From Fimenecus sp052298855 (lineage in GTDB: Bacteria > Bacillota > Clostridia > Oscillospirales > Acutalibacteraceae), in NCBI GenBank assembly GCA_052298855.1, contig DAVZXP010000014.1:1-14724 (forward strand): a DNA stretch of 14,724 nt, read 5' to 3'. The stretch's first letter is position 1; each line of letters opens with the position of its first letter. Positions 1 through 7,834 of this stretch are shown one piece after another. The notes below the pieces were generated by a model, which did not search any database, was not told where the DNA came from, and worked only from the letters and a program-made list of their open reading frames with translations. Both the position numbers and the translations under genes were made by a program.

Positions 1-9
1 ATTTTTCAT
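1..9 (-). CDS. possible start of the gene after the RHS toxin (candidate immunity gene), cut by the window edge
   Basis: On the minus strand an ATG lies 16 bases after the RHS stop codon and reads Met-Lys-Asn before the window ends. An AAAGG that overlaps the RHS stop lies 13 bases before it, which is long for a ribosome binding site, with a second GG closer in. In polymorphic toxin loci the immunity gene usually follows the toxin tip directly, so the position fits that role. Only three codons are visible, so nothing about the product can be read. It could be a chance ATG. Confidence 0.3.
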
Positions 10-25
10 AATGTATTTCCAACCT

Positions 26-3000
26 TTAACAGTATTTTCCTATTGCTTCAACATATGGCTTTAAAAGTGATGGTTTGAAAACTTCGGTAAAACCTGAAAA
101 ACTTAATCCGGACATATAGCAAGCTCTTAAAACCACTTCAGGAGCACCAAACAATAATGCATCACGTATTATCGTTGTGCAATTAGTTTCTAATACTTTA
201 TATGTTGTATATTTGCCTTCTTTCACAGTGCATTTATCGATATAACCCAAATCAGAAGGTTCTATATCCGACTGAAGAATAATTGCAATATAATAAATTA
301 ACACTTTAATATAATTGCTCTTGCTTAAATAGAAAGTGTATCCCGTTCTTCCTCTGTTGTTCTGTTCCTTATCGTAAAGATACCACTTATACTCATTATA
401 TATTAAAAGAAGCCTTCCTTGAGTACCGGCAACATTATCAATTAAACTGTGTTCACCGTAAATTCCATAAGAAAAAATCATATTACGAGCAATTACAAGT
501 TCTGAGTGCCCGGCTACACCATCATAAATGTTAACTCTTACTTTGTAGTCGGAACCGTCATGAGCATTATATCCATCATAATCCACCTTATTCACCGGAT
601 TATTATTACAATACAAATACATATTCGCGCTGAAAGCGTCGTCTATCTTTGTAAGCATAATCGCTGTGTCGTCGGTGTTAAGGAATCTGCCCCACTCGGG
701 GTTATAATACCTTGACTGCAGGTAATAAAGTCCCGTTGTGAAGTCGTAGTTATAGCCACGGTAGGTCACGGGGCAAAGCGCTGACATAACAAGGTCAAGA
801 AACTTCAACTCTTCTTCCGTTGCACCGACGGTATATGTTTCTGAATATTTCCTTGTGACGTTGCCCCATGGGTCATACGAAAACTCAACAACCGTCTCGC
901 CGTTTGAAGCACTGACAACCGCAACTACATCGCCCTGAAGATTGCGTACAAGCAAATACTCGTCGTTTTCAAGCATAATTGCGGACGGGGTTGTGTCATC
1001 ATCGCAATAAATGAATTTTGAGTCTATCTTTATATCCCTTGTCACGGTATTGCCCCGAATTGTCATCGTAAGCGGATAAGTCAGGCTCTGAACGGCGATT
1101 TTACCGTCTGACCATACATAATCAACGGTATAGTCGGTTGTTCCGTCCGCCTTATACTGCCTTTTCTGCGTACGCAAGCCGTTTGCGTCATAATCATACT
1201 GCGTATATGAGCCGTCAGCCGCAGTCATCTGCTTTAACTGCTTGCCGTACCAATTAAGGGTCTTTCCGCCGTAAGAAACAGGGTTGCCTTCAAGGTCATA
1301 GATTATCTGCCTGCCGTTATACGTTTTCAAACGGTCGTTCCAACGCATAACATTACTGTCAAGGTCAAAACCGTAGGTCTGCGTTATTACGGTAGGTTCA
1401 CCCTCGAGCGTTTCCAAGGTGAAATCATATATCTTTGTCGCCGTTCTGTTTCCGCCGACATCATATGTATAAACATATGTTTTGTGGCTTACGTTGTCGT
1501 CCGCTCTGACAAGCTGATTCATTCTGTCATATACATAATGATATCGTAAAGTCTTTTCACCGTCAAGTGAAACGCTGTACTCGTAAATTATATTGTTTGC
1601 GTCGTCATATTCATATTGGAATGAATAATTGCTTACAACGTTGTTTGAACTGTCCGTGCCGTACGAAACCTTGTTCTTTAACGTGTCAATTCTGCTTGTT
1701 GCCGAGGTATCCGTTCCGTTGTCATAGGTCTTATACGTGTAGTCGCTTATAACCGCGGTGTACGGCTTTGCAGTATCGGTATCGTCCGGCAACCTTGAAA
1801 TCAGCTTATTTTGCGACAGTCTGCCGAAAGAATCGGTCGTTTTCAAGCTTCCCACCGTCTGTTTTCCGTTTGTTACGGCTTGCTTTGAAACAATCGTGTT
1901 TTCCTCTTCGTCAATGTCGCTTTCATATGTTTTTGCCGTATATTCCGTTCCGTTAATTTGCTCAACAAGGTTGCCGTCGTCATCATATACGGCATAATAA
2001 TCAAGTCCGCCGTTTGAATAAATTTCAACGGAATTATCGTTATAATAAGTTACGCGAGCAAGCTCGGAATTATTGCTGTCGCACTCGCAAAGCAACTTTC
2101 CGGCAGAATTATAATAATAACGGTACGAGGAAGAATTGCTGTTCGTTGTATCCGTAGAATCCTTGCGGTTGACGATTTTCACAAGATTTCCGTCGTCGTC
2201 ATAGTTGTAACTAATGCCCGAGCCGTTGGCGAATTTTGCCTCTTTTACAAGGTTTCTTAATGCGCCCGAGTAATAAGTGTAAGTCGCAAGCGCCCTTGTT
2301 TTGTCAATCGAGCCCGTCAGCCCGACCGTAATTTTCTCAACATTGCCCCACTGGTTATACGATATGTAATAGCTGAAATCGTTATGTGTAATCTTTGTAA
2401 TCTGACCGAAATTGTTATACTCATACTCGGTTTCCATTGTAGCGTCTGAATATAAGCTTTTTTTTCCTGCGGATACTTTGGAAATTTTTCCCAAGCTTGT
2501 ATATGTAAAGGCTGTGACTGTATTTAAAACATCGGTTACATAGTTCAACTTACCGCTGGTCTGGTTATAATCATAACGCGTGGTTTTGCCGTTTTCGTTT
2601 GTTACAGACGCAAGATAGTTACCGTTTTCCGTATATGTGCTTGAGCTGAGCATTGAAAGTAATCTTGACAAATCATAGCCGTTAATAATGATGTTAGTTA
2701 TGTTGCCGAATTCATCATATTCAATAACAAACTTTTTTCTGCACTGAATACAATTGCAAGCCTGTTCACTTGCGCAAGTGCAAGTACAGCCTGCTCCGTA
2801 AGCGCAGTTATCTCCGCACACACAATAGGTTTCATTTTCCGAATTAAACATCACAGCGTCCACCGAATATGTATCTGCACTCAATTCCTGCGCTGAATTT
2901 TCGGCTGTATTCTCAGCTTCGTCGCTTATATTTTGTGCTATGGCTTTGGTAAGACTGAAATCCGCAAGATAGACATAATCAGGGTGATTTTGATAAACAA

Positions 3001-6000
3001 AAGATACCTTTACGTTTTTGCAGTCGCCTTTAAGCTCAACGCTGTTTGCAACATACTGCCAATCACTGACAAAGCTGTTTATCTGCTTGACAACCGACTC
3101 TGTTTTAGGCACGAGAACGCCGTCAACCTCTTCGGTATATCTGTATTCAATTTTAAGACCGGCTATTCTATCTGTTTCGTAATTGTTATAGTCGTTTTTA
3201 TCAAGGTATTTTTTTAATATAGTGTCGCTGCCGTTATAAACAATCGCTGCATTTACCCAACCGCCGAAGGTTAAAATATCACCCTTTTTACCGCTGACGG
3301 TTACGCTCTGCGAAACGGAATTGCTTATTTCTGCACCATTTGTTTCAAATCCGATAATATTTTTCAAGTCACTGCTGAAAACATAGTCGTTTTCATAGTA
3401 ATAATCGGAGCTTATATCCCAACCGTTACTGTCATCCTGCATATTGTCAAAGCTTCCGTTGGTAAGATAGTCATACCGACCTGTTCCGTGACCGTTTTCA
3501 AGCTGAACGCTGTCAACATAGAAATCGCCTGCAGAATTTTCAAGACCAATCTCGACGGTAATATAGTTGAAATTAGATAAATCAGTTTCATAGAGCGGAT
3601 TTATCTGCACGGTATATCGCGAAAAATCGTTTCCGACTGCGGCAATCGAACGGGTGTTTTCAATCTGCTCTTCCGTTACTGAATTTCCTGCAATTATTCT
3701 TAAGGTAAGCTTATGAGATGTATCGGTGTCATCTGTCTTTATCATTGCCGACAAGGTATAGGTATCCGCACCGTTGACGCTTACCGTTTGAGAAACCTTT
3801 TTGTTTGCCGAGGTATCGGATTGTATTCTCAATGATTTTGCATTTGACTCCGAAACTTCGGAAGTAACCGCAGATGAAGTTATGTCAGTACCCTGCCAGC
3901 CGTCCAAACCATTTTCGAAGCCGCCGTTGGCAAGCAAATTGGATATTGTACCGGTATTTCCCGAAGCAGCGCCCGAATTATCGTCATATGAATTATATGT
4001 ATAATTACCCTTGTTATCAACCGTACCGGTCAAACGTCCGTACTTATCGAACTGTTCAATTTGATATTTTGAAGGATAAGCGCCTACTGTTGTTATTGTT
4101 CTTTGATAAGGACCGTTTTCTTCAAATTTCTCGCCGATACCTGTTGTAAATTCATTCTCAAGCTGTCTTTTTCCTGAGTCCTGATATTTTTTAACTTTAC
4201 TGCTGTTTTTGTCATCAAACTCATAATTGACAAGATACTGCTGTGCCGCCTTTACACACATCAAGCCGTCTTTAGAGCTTTTTGAGTATGACGCAACAGG
4301 AACGCTGTTTTTTGATACACCGGTCAAGCTATAACCATTTACATAATTGTTAGAATAAGTATATTTAAATTTTGAGCCACCATACCTCATTTCAGATAAA
4401 CGTGAGCCGTTTTCATAGGTAAAAGTACATTTTCTGCCTACACCGTCTTCAATATAGTCTATTCCAAGGAAATTGTTATCCTGTGACATATCGCTTACAT
4501 AATGAACTTTAATTTGCTGAACGACAGGTCCGTTGCTTGTATTGACTGTTTTTGAAACAGTAATCAATCTTCCGCGACTGTCAAACCTTTCAATGTTTCC
4601 GTCGGGACGTGTAATTTCAATATATTCAAGCAATGCATCGGAGCTTACATCCTCGGGCATATCCAAAATGCGCGCTGTATAACCCGAAGAGCCTAAAATA
4701 TCAATATTCTCTTCAACAAGTACAGTAACTTCATTGCCGTTTTCATCAGTTTCCGTACTTGCCGCAAAAACTATAACAGTTCCGTCCTCCGTATAGTAGC
4801 TCAATGTAGCTTCCGGAGCAAAATCATTTTCGTTTATTTCAACGCATCTGTTATAAGCGCACACCCAATTTTTTCCGTAAACCTTTTTGTAGTTCTTTCC
4901 GGAATTTTCTATATGGTTTGAAAGTGCGGAATTATACATAAACGAAACGCTTAAAGGCATAATGTTGCCTTCAACGGAAATATCTTCCCTTTTAATAAAC
5001 ATTTCCCTTGTGAAATCATTTATATAAACCGTTCCGGCAGTGCCGACATTTTGCGTGTGATAATTATATCTGCTGTCATAGCCTTTAATATCAACATAGT
5101 TTACCAAAAGTCCGAGACCGTTTACCGATGTTCCGCCTACAGTTCCGTTGCCTATAAGAGCCGCATATGAATGGCTGTCCTGTGCAACAACGGCAAGTCC
5201 TTTATTGCGCTTTGAATCGGCGAGAATATCTGTAAAATATTTTGTTATATTAAAATGAATGTATGTGTTTCCCTCTGTTTCGCCAACACCTGTAAAATAA
5301 TCAATTATTTCACCGGACAGATTGGGTTTTGTGTTATATGTAACTGTTTCAAAATTACATTTTCCGCTGATTTCTTTAAGGAAGACCGTTCCATTGCTTC
5401 CGCCGAAAGATACAAGCTGCGCTTCGGTAACAGTCATTCCTTCGAAAATGTCCTCTATAAGTTCTGTATTGATTTTGATATAGGTTTCTGCGTAATAAGC
5501 CGAGCCATTATTGTTTATATCATGTCCGTTTGAAACAATACCTAAGACGGAATTGTTTCCTGTTTCGTCGGGAGCTTCGGAGGTTACGCATGCATCTGTA
5601 ATAACCGAAGTATCAGACGCAAATATATCGGGGTCAATAGTTACGGGGTATTTTCTATCCCGTGAGCCGAGCCACTCAGCGTCGGGAGTGTATGTCAAAG
5701 TGTATGTGCCGTCGATGTTTGAGGTTAAATCAACCTCAATATTGCTTGAAATCACATTATGGCTGTCAAACATAACGGGAGCAGGAATAAAAAAGCAAGT
5801 CTCGTCGTTTTCATCGAAAAGGCTTATACTTTTATCTTCATTTAAAACGGCAATGAGACCGTTTACATTTACAGTAAATGTATAACAGTCTTTAACCGAT
5901 GATTTTTTATCAATAATTATATTTTCTTTAACCGAGTTTCCCGAAACAACATATTTTACATCGGTGTTCTTCATCACATCTTTATATTCAACCGATGAAG

Positions 6001-6520
6001 AAGTATCGGTTTCCGACGCAATGTTGTCGGCTGTATTTATACTGTTCTCAGCAGATTTTTTATTGTTTTCAACTTTAACATTCTGATTATCCTTTGTATC
6101 GTTCAGCGCAAAGGATACGCTGTAGTTATCCTTTGAAATGCTCACACCGGAATTATCTGCAAGCGCGGCAGGCAAATTAACTTCAAAGCCGTTTGCCGCA
6201 TTTGAAAAAGTACCGTCGTCATTTTGTGAAAGGGAGTTATCTATGTCCTTCCATTCTCCGTTATCAAGATAATGAAGCGGAACGGAAGATATGTATGCGG
6301 AATATCCACCGAAGTTCGTCTTATATACCTTAACATTTTCCTCTCGCTTGTCGGTTATTTCGTACAAAAGTGTTGTTTCTTCCTGTACTTCCGTTTTCTC
6401 TGTACTGTTGATTGCATTGAGTGTTTTAGCCGCCGTCTCAAGCGGTAATGTTTGAAAAACAAATAAAATTACCAAGAACACGGCAAGCATTTTTCCGCAT
6501 ATTTTTATTATTCCCTTCAT
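26..6520 (-). CDS. secreted RHS/YD-repeat protein with a variable C-terminal toxin-like tip
   Basis: A 2164-residue exported protein. Residues 1-32 form a signal peptide (Lys-rich start, hydrophobic core 11-24, small residues near 30-31). Residues about 290-475 resemble a DNRLRE region, introduced by YPVTIDP. Residues about 862-1007 (NGGFENGLDGW) and 1018-1192 (NGSFDN...GW) look like two carbohydrate-binding-type beta modules. Residues 1233-1260 hold nine cysteines. YD repeats run from about 1268 to 1890, for example YDEFGN at 1268, YDDDGN at 1440 and 1512, and YDPWGN at 1882. The RHS core end is at 1921-1983 (GLYYLQSRYYNPEWGRF, then NNNPVNKVDYDG). Beyond it lies an unrelated tip, 1984-2164. 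RHS shells encapsulate C-terminal toxins used against neighbouring cells. No LPXTG anchor is visible. The ATG start has GGGGGA 10 bases upstream. The reading frame is intact over 6.5 kb, so it is probably functional. Confidence 0.93.
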   Translation of the reverse strand: MKGIIKICGKMLAVFLVILFVFQTLPLETAAKTLNAINSTEKTEVQEETTLLYEITDKREENVKVYKTNFGGYSAYISSVPLHYLDNGEWKDIDNSLSQNDDGTFSNAANGFEVNLPAALADNSGVSISKDNYSVSFALNDTKDNQNVKVENNKKSAENSINTADNIASETDTSSSVEYKDVMKNTDVKYVVSGNSVKENIIIDKKSSVKDCYTFTVNVNGLIAVLNEDKSISLFDENDETCFFIPAPVMFDSHNVISSNIEVDLTSNIDGTYTLTYTPDAEWLGSRDRKYPVTIDPDIFASDTSVITDACVTSEAPDETGNNSVLGIVSNGHDINNNGSAYYAETYIKINTELIEDIFEGMTVTEAQLVSFGGSNGTVFLKEISGKCNFETVTYNTKPNLSGEIIDYFTGVGETEGNTYIHFNITKYFTDILADSKRNKGLAVVAQDSHSYAALIGNGTVGGTSVNGLGLLVNYVDIKGYDSRYNYHTQNVGTAGTVYINDFTREMFIKREDISVEGNIMPLSVSFMYNSALSNHIENSGKNYKKVYGKNWVCAYNRCVEINENDFAPEATLSYYTEDGTVIVFAASTETDENGNEVTVLVEENIDILGSSGYTARILDMPEDVSSDALLEYIEITRPDGNIERFDSRGRLITVSKTVNTSNGPVVQQIKVHYVSDMSQDNNFLGIDYIEDGVGRKCTFTYENGSRLSEMRYGGSKFKYTYSNNYVNGYSLTGVSKNSVPVASYSKSSKDGLMCVKAAQQYLVNYEFDDKNSSKVKKYQDSGKRQLENEFTTGIGEKFEENGPYQRTITTVGAYPSKYQIEQFDKYGRLTGTVDNKGNYTYNSYDDNSGAASGNTGTISNLLANGGFENGLDGWQGTDITSSAVTSEVSESNAKSLRIQSDTSANKKVSQTVSVNGADTYTLSAMIKTDDTDTSHKLTLRIIAGNSVTEEQIENTRSIAAVGNDFSRYTVQINPLYETDLSNFNYITVEIGLENSAGDFYVDSVQLENGHGTGRYDYLTNGSFDNMQDDSNGWDISSDYYYENDYVFSSDLKNIIGFETNGAEISNSVSQSVTVSGKKGDILTFGGWVNAAIVYNGSDTILKKYLDKNDYNNYETDRIAGLKIEYRYTEEVDGVLVPKTESVVKQINSFVSDWQYVANSVELKGDCKNVKVSFVYQNHPDYVYLADFSLTKAIAQNISDEAENTAENSAQELSADTYSVDAVMFNSENETYCVCGDNCAYGAGCTCTCASEQACNCIQCRKKFVIEYDEFGNITNIIINGYDLSRLLSMLSSSTYTENGNYLASVTNENGKTTRYDYNQTSGKLNYVTDVLNTVTAFTYTSLGKISKVSAGKKSLYSDATMETEYEYNNFGQITKITHNDFSYYISYNQWGNVEKITVGLTGSIDKTRALATYTYYSGALRNLVKEAKFANGSGISYNYDDDGNLVKIVNRKDSTDTTNSNSSSYRYYYNSAGKLLCECDSNNSELARVTYYNDNSVEIYSNGGLDYYAVYDDDGNLVEQINGTEYTAKTYESDIDEEENTIVSKQAVTNGKQTVGSLKTTDSFGRLSQNKLISRLPDDTDTAKPYTAVISDYTYKTYDNGTDTSATSRIDTLKNKVSYGTDSSNNVVSNYSFQYEYDDANNIIYEYSVSLDGEKTLRYHYVYDRMNQLVRADDNVSHKTYVYTYDVGGNRTATKIYDFTLETLEGEPTVITQTYGFDLDSNVMRWNDRLKTYNGRQIIYDLEGNPVSYGGKTLNWYGKQLKQMTAADGSYTQYDYDANGLRTQKRQYKADGTTDYTVDYVWSDGKIAVQSLTYPLTMTIRGNTVTRDIKIDSKFIYCDDDTTPSAIMLENDEYLLVRNLQGDVVAVVSASNGETVVEFSYDPWGNVTRKYSETYTVGATEEELKFLDLVMSALCPVTYRGYNYDFTTGLYYLQSRYYNPEWGRFLNTDDTAIMLTKIDDAFSANMYLYCNNNPVNKVDYDGYNAHDGSDYKVRVNIYDGVAGHSELVIARNMIFSYGIYGEHSLIDNVAGTQGRLLLIYNEYKWYLYDKEQNNRGRTGYTFYLSKSNYIKVLIYYIAIILQSDIEPSDLGYIDKCTVKEGKYTTYKVLETNCTTIIRDALLFGAPEVVLRACYMSGLSFSGFTEVFKPSLLKPYVEAIGKYC
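29..571 (-). other. RHS C-terminal tip domain, candidate permuted papain-fold toxin
   Basis: This segment codes for residues 1984-2164, after the conserved DYDG that ends the RHS core. It is visibly more AT-rich than the core, as expected of an exchangeable toxin cassette. Two motifs stand out: G-H-S-E at 2004-2007 (His2005), and E-T-N-C-T-T at 2111-2116 (Cys2114). His first and Asn-Cys-Thr later is the order in circularly permuted papain-like folds (YiiX, DUF4105 and LRAT-like proteins), where they act as peptidases, amidases or acyltransferases. Assignment to that superfamily is inference from two motifs. A short hydrophobic stretch at about 2071-2083 could be core or membrane-contacting. 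Confidence 0.55.
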
Positions 6521-6558
6521 AAATCAAGTTCCCCCAAACTAAATTTAAGTATATTTAT

Positions 6559-6586
6559 ATTATCATATCGCTATAATCTCATTCAA
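6559..6586 (-). promoter_or_regulatory. candidate promoter of the RHS gene
   Basis: On the minus strand TTGAAT (6581-6586) and GATAAT (6559-6564) are 16 bases apart, about 40 bases before the RHS start codon. Both boxes differ from consensus, so strength is uncertain. Confidence 0.4.
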
Positions 6587-6627
6587 GGGAATTTATAAAC
6601 AATTATATTTGTAATAATTTGTTGGTT

Positions 6628-6656
6628 TTGACATATTGGTAATCTTTTCTTATAAA
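6628..6656 (+). promoter_or_regulatory. near-consensus promoter reading antisense to the small membrane gene
   Basis: TTGACA (6628-6633, perfect -35) and TATAAA (6651-6656) are separated by exactly 17 bases on the plus strand. No plausible plus-strand gene follows. A transcript would start near 6663, cross the hairpin at 6680-6709 and run antisense to the 3' part of the small membrane gene. It points away from the RHS gene. In AT-rich DNA a chance match is possible, but a perfect -35 with ideal spacing is notable. Confidence 0.5.
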
Positions 6657-6674
6657 CAAATTATAATAATTTTA

Positions 6675-6709
6675 CAAAAAACACTCCATTTTTTACATTT
6701 GGGAGTGTT
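6675..6709 (-). terminator. rho-independent terminator of the small membrane gene
   Basis: The inverted repeat AACACTCC / GGAGTGTT (6680-6687 and 6702-6709), with a 14-base loop, is followed on the minus strand by a run of six T. It lies 26 bases past the stop codon of the small membrane gene. There is no T run on the plus side, so it should act on the minus strand only. Confidence 0.75.
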
Positions 6710-6734
6710 ATATATTGTCGTTATGGAAACTATT

Positions 6735-7019
6735 TTATGCTGCAAACAAAAGAAATATGTTGACAAGCAAACTTGGAGCAATAAAAGCATCAATTATATC
6801 TCTTACAAAAATAAAGAACAATGCAGTGTCATTGTTTAGCGGGACAAATAAAATCATAGCAATACACAGCATGAATATAGCAACTAAAACGATATCAATA
6901 CAAGTTACAAGTCGCATAAACTTATTAACTCTTGATTTTCCGTTTTCATCTCTCTGAATGAAAACAGAAATTAAAATATTTACAAATGTTTTTCTAAAAC
7001 TTCTTTCCGATTTACTCAT
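6735..7019 (-). CDS. small two-helix membrane protein of unknown function
   Basis: A 94-residue protein I do not recognise. The N-terminal third is basic and amphipathic (MSKSERSFRK...). Two hydrophobic segments follow, at about 37-60 and 74-93, joined by a short linker with acidic residues (NND, RDIID). This predicts a membrane protein with two helices and almost no C-terminal tail. The start is well supported: AAAGGAG lies 9 bases before the ATG. It sits 105 bases downstream of the TOPRIM gene in the same direction, with a terminator between them, so it is either separately expressed or reached by readthrough. No strong promoter is seen in the gap; TTGTCG-18-TTTAAT is a weak candidate. It could be a third, membrane-acting component of the neighbouring ATPase/TOPRIM module or an unrelated small gene. 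Confidence 0.75.
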   Translation of the reverse strand: MSKSERSFRKTFVNILISVFIQRDENGKSRVNKFMRLVTCIDIVLVAIFMLCIAMILFVPLNNDTALFFIFVRDIIDAFIAPSLLVNIFLLFAA

Positions 7020-7079
7020 CGCATATTTCTCCTTTCAAGAATATATGAAACATTAAATCGTGAATTTGCCTTTTTCGAC

Positions 7080-7109
7080 AAAAAAATAAAGCCGCATTTC
7101 TGCGACTTT
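7080..7109 (-). terminator. rho-independent terminator of the ATPase-TOPRIM operon
   Basis: On the minus strand AAAGTCGCA, a GAAA tetraloop and TGCGGCTTT form a 9-bp stem with one G-U pair, followed by ATTTTTTT. It begins 15 bases past the TOPRIM stop codon. The plus strand lacks a T run. Confidence 0.9.
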
Positions 7110-7124
7110 ATATGTAAAGCATTA

Positions 7125-7832
7125 TTATTTGTCTGAAGAGCTTATTTTTACATCAGGAGACTTAAAACATAGACCTAAATTACTGTGTCGTTCAAGTGAA
7201 TGAAGTCCAGTGCTGATATATTTCCACGACGAACTATAGTTATCTATAACAGAAAAATCTGATTCAGAAATAAATCGTACAAATCCAGAAATATCATCTC
7301 TGTATTTTTTAGCAAAATTTTGAGAATCTTTTTTCTTCATATCGTCTGTACTGTTAAGTTTTCCGTACAATACATAGTCCAAATTACAAGACATATAATA
7401 TATCTCGTAAGGTATATTCCAAATTTCTGATGTAGAGGATAATAGAGCGAGATTGTTTTTCTTGCGATGGTTTCTTGCTTCAATTTCTTCCTTATACCGA
7501 GTACGAATTTCATTAACGGAATACATAGTTTTATTTACGACAGTATCAGTTACGACATTTTCGTCCGGAACGAACGCGCCATCAGTATCACTGATGTGAA
7601 TAATACGCTCAAAATCTTTTGATTTGAAAATGCGGCCTGCATAACCTCTTACAGCATTTCCGATTTTTTTAATAATGTTGTTTGCATTAACATTGTATTC
7701 CGATGTTATATCACAATGCATAATATGCAAATAGACTGTGTCGTTACTAAAGTATCTACTCAATATGACCCCCAAAGCTTCATCATCTGAAATTCCCTCA
7801 ACGATGACAAATATTATCTTTTTGCGTGCCAT
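7125..7832 (-). CDS. TOPRIM-like protein (putative nuclease effector) partnered with the ATPase
   Basis: A 235-residue protein with the two hallmarks of a TOPRIM catalytic core. A hydrophobic strand ends in V-E-G-I-S-D-D at 11-17, with Glu12 as the conserved acid. A second strand at 76-80 ends in S-D-T-D-G (Asp82-x-Asp84), the metal-binding DxD. TOPRIM domains of OLD-family and AriB/DUF4435 proteins cleave nucleic acid with Mg2+. The later segment YYMSCNLDYVLYG (145-157) recalls the conserved 'SxPCxExxL' region of RloB-like proteins, but loosely. The ATG has AGGAGG 6 bases upstream, made by the last two Gly codons of the ATPase gene, so translation is almost certainly coupled and the products are likely made in balanced amounts. 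The DNA-binding part is not identifiable. Family membership (PARIS AriB-like, RloB/AbiLii-like or new) is unresolved. Confidence 0.8.
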   Translation of the reverse strand: MARKKIIFVIVEGISDDEALGVILSRYFSNDTVYLHIMHCDITSEYNVNANNIIKKIGNAVRGYAGRIFKSKDFERIIHISDTDGAFVPDENVVTDTVVNKTMYSVNEIRTRYKEEIEARNHRKKNNLALLSSTSEIWNIPYEIYYMSCNLDYVLYGKLNSTDDMKKKDSQNFAKKYRDDISGFVRFISESDFSVIDNYSSSWKYISTGLHSLERHSNLGLCFKSPDVKISSSDK

Positions 7833-7834
7833 AT

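Noticed and set aside
5511..5885. 124-codon plus-strand ORF inside the RHS gene
   Set aside because: Shadow frame of the long RHS coding sequence; no ribosome binding site or promoter.
6715..6957. 80-codon plus-strand ORF downstream of the TTGACA promoter
   Set aside because: It is the reverse of the small membrane gene, which has far better start signals; no clear ribosome binding site precedes the plus-strand ATG.
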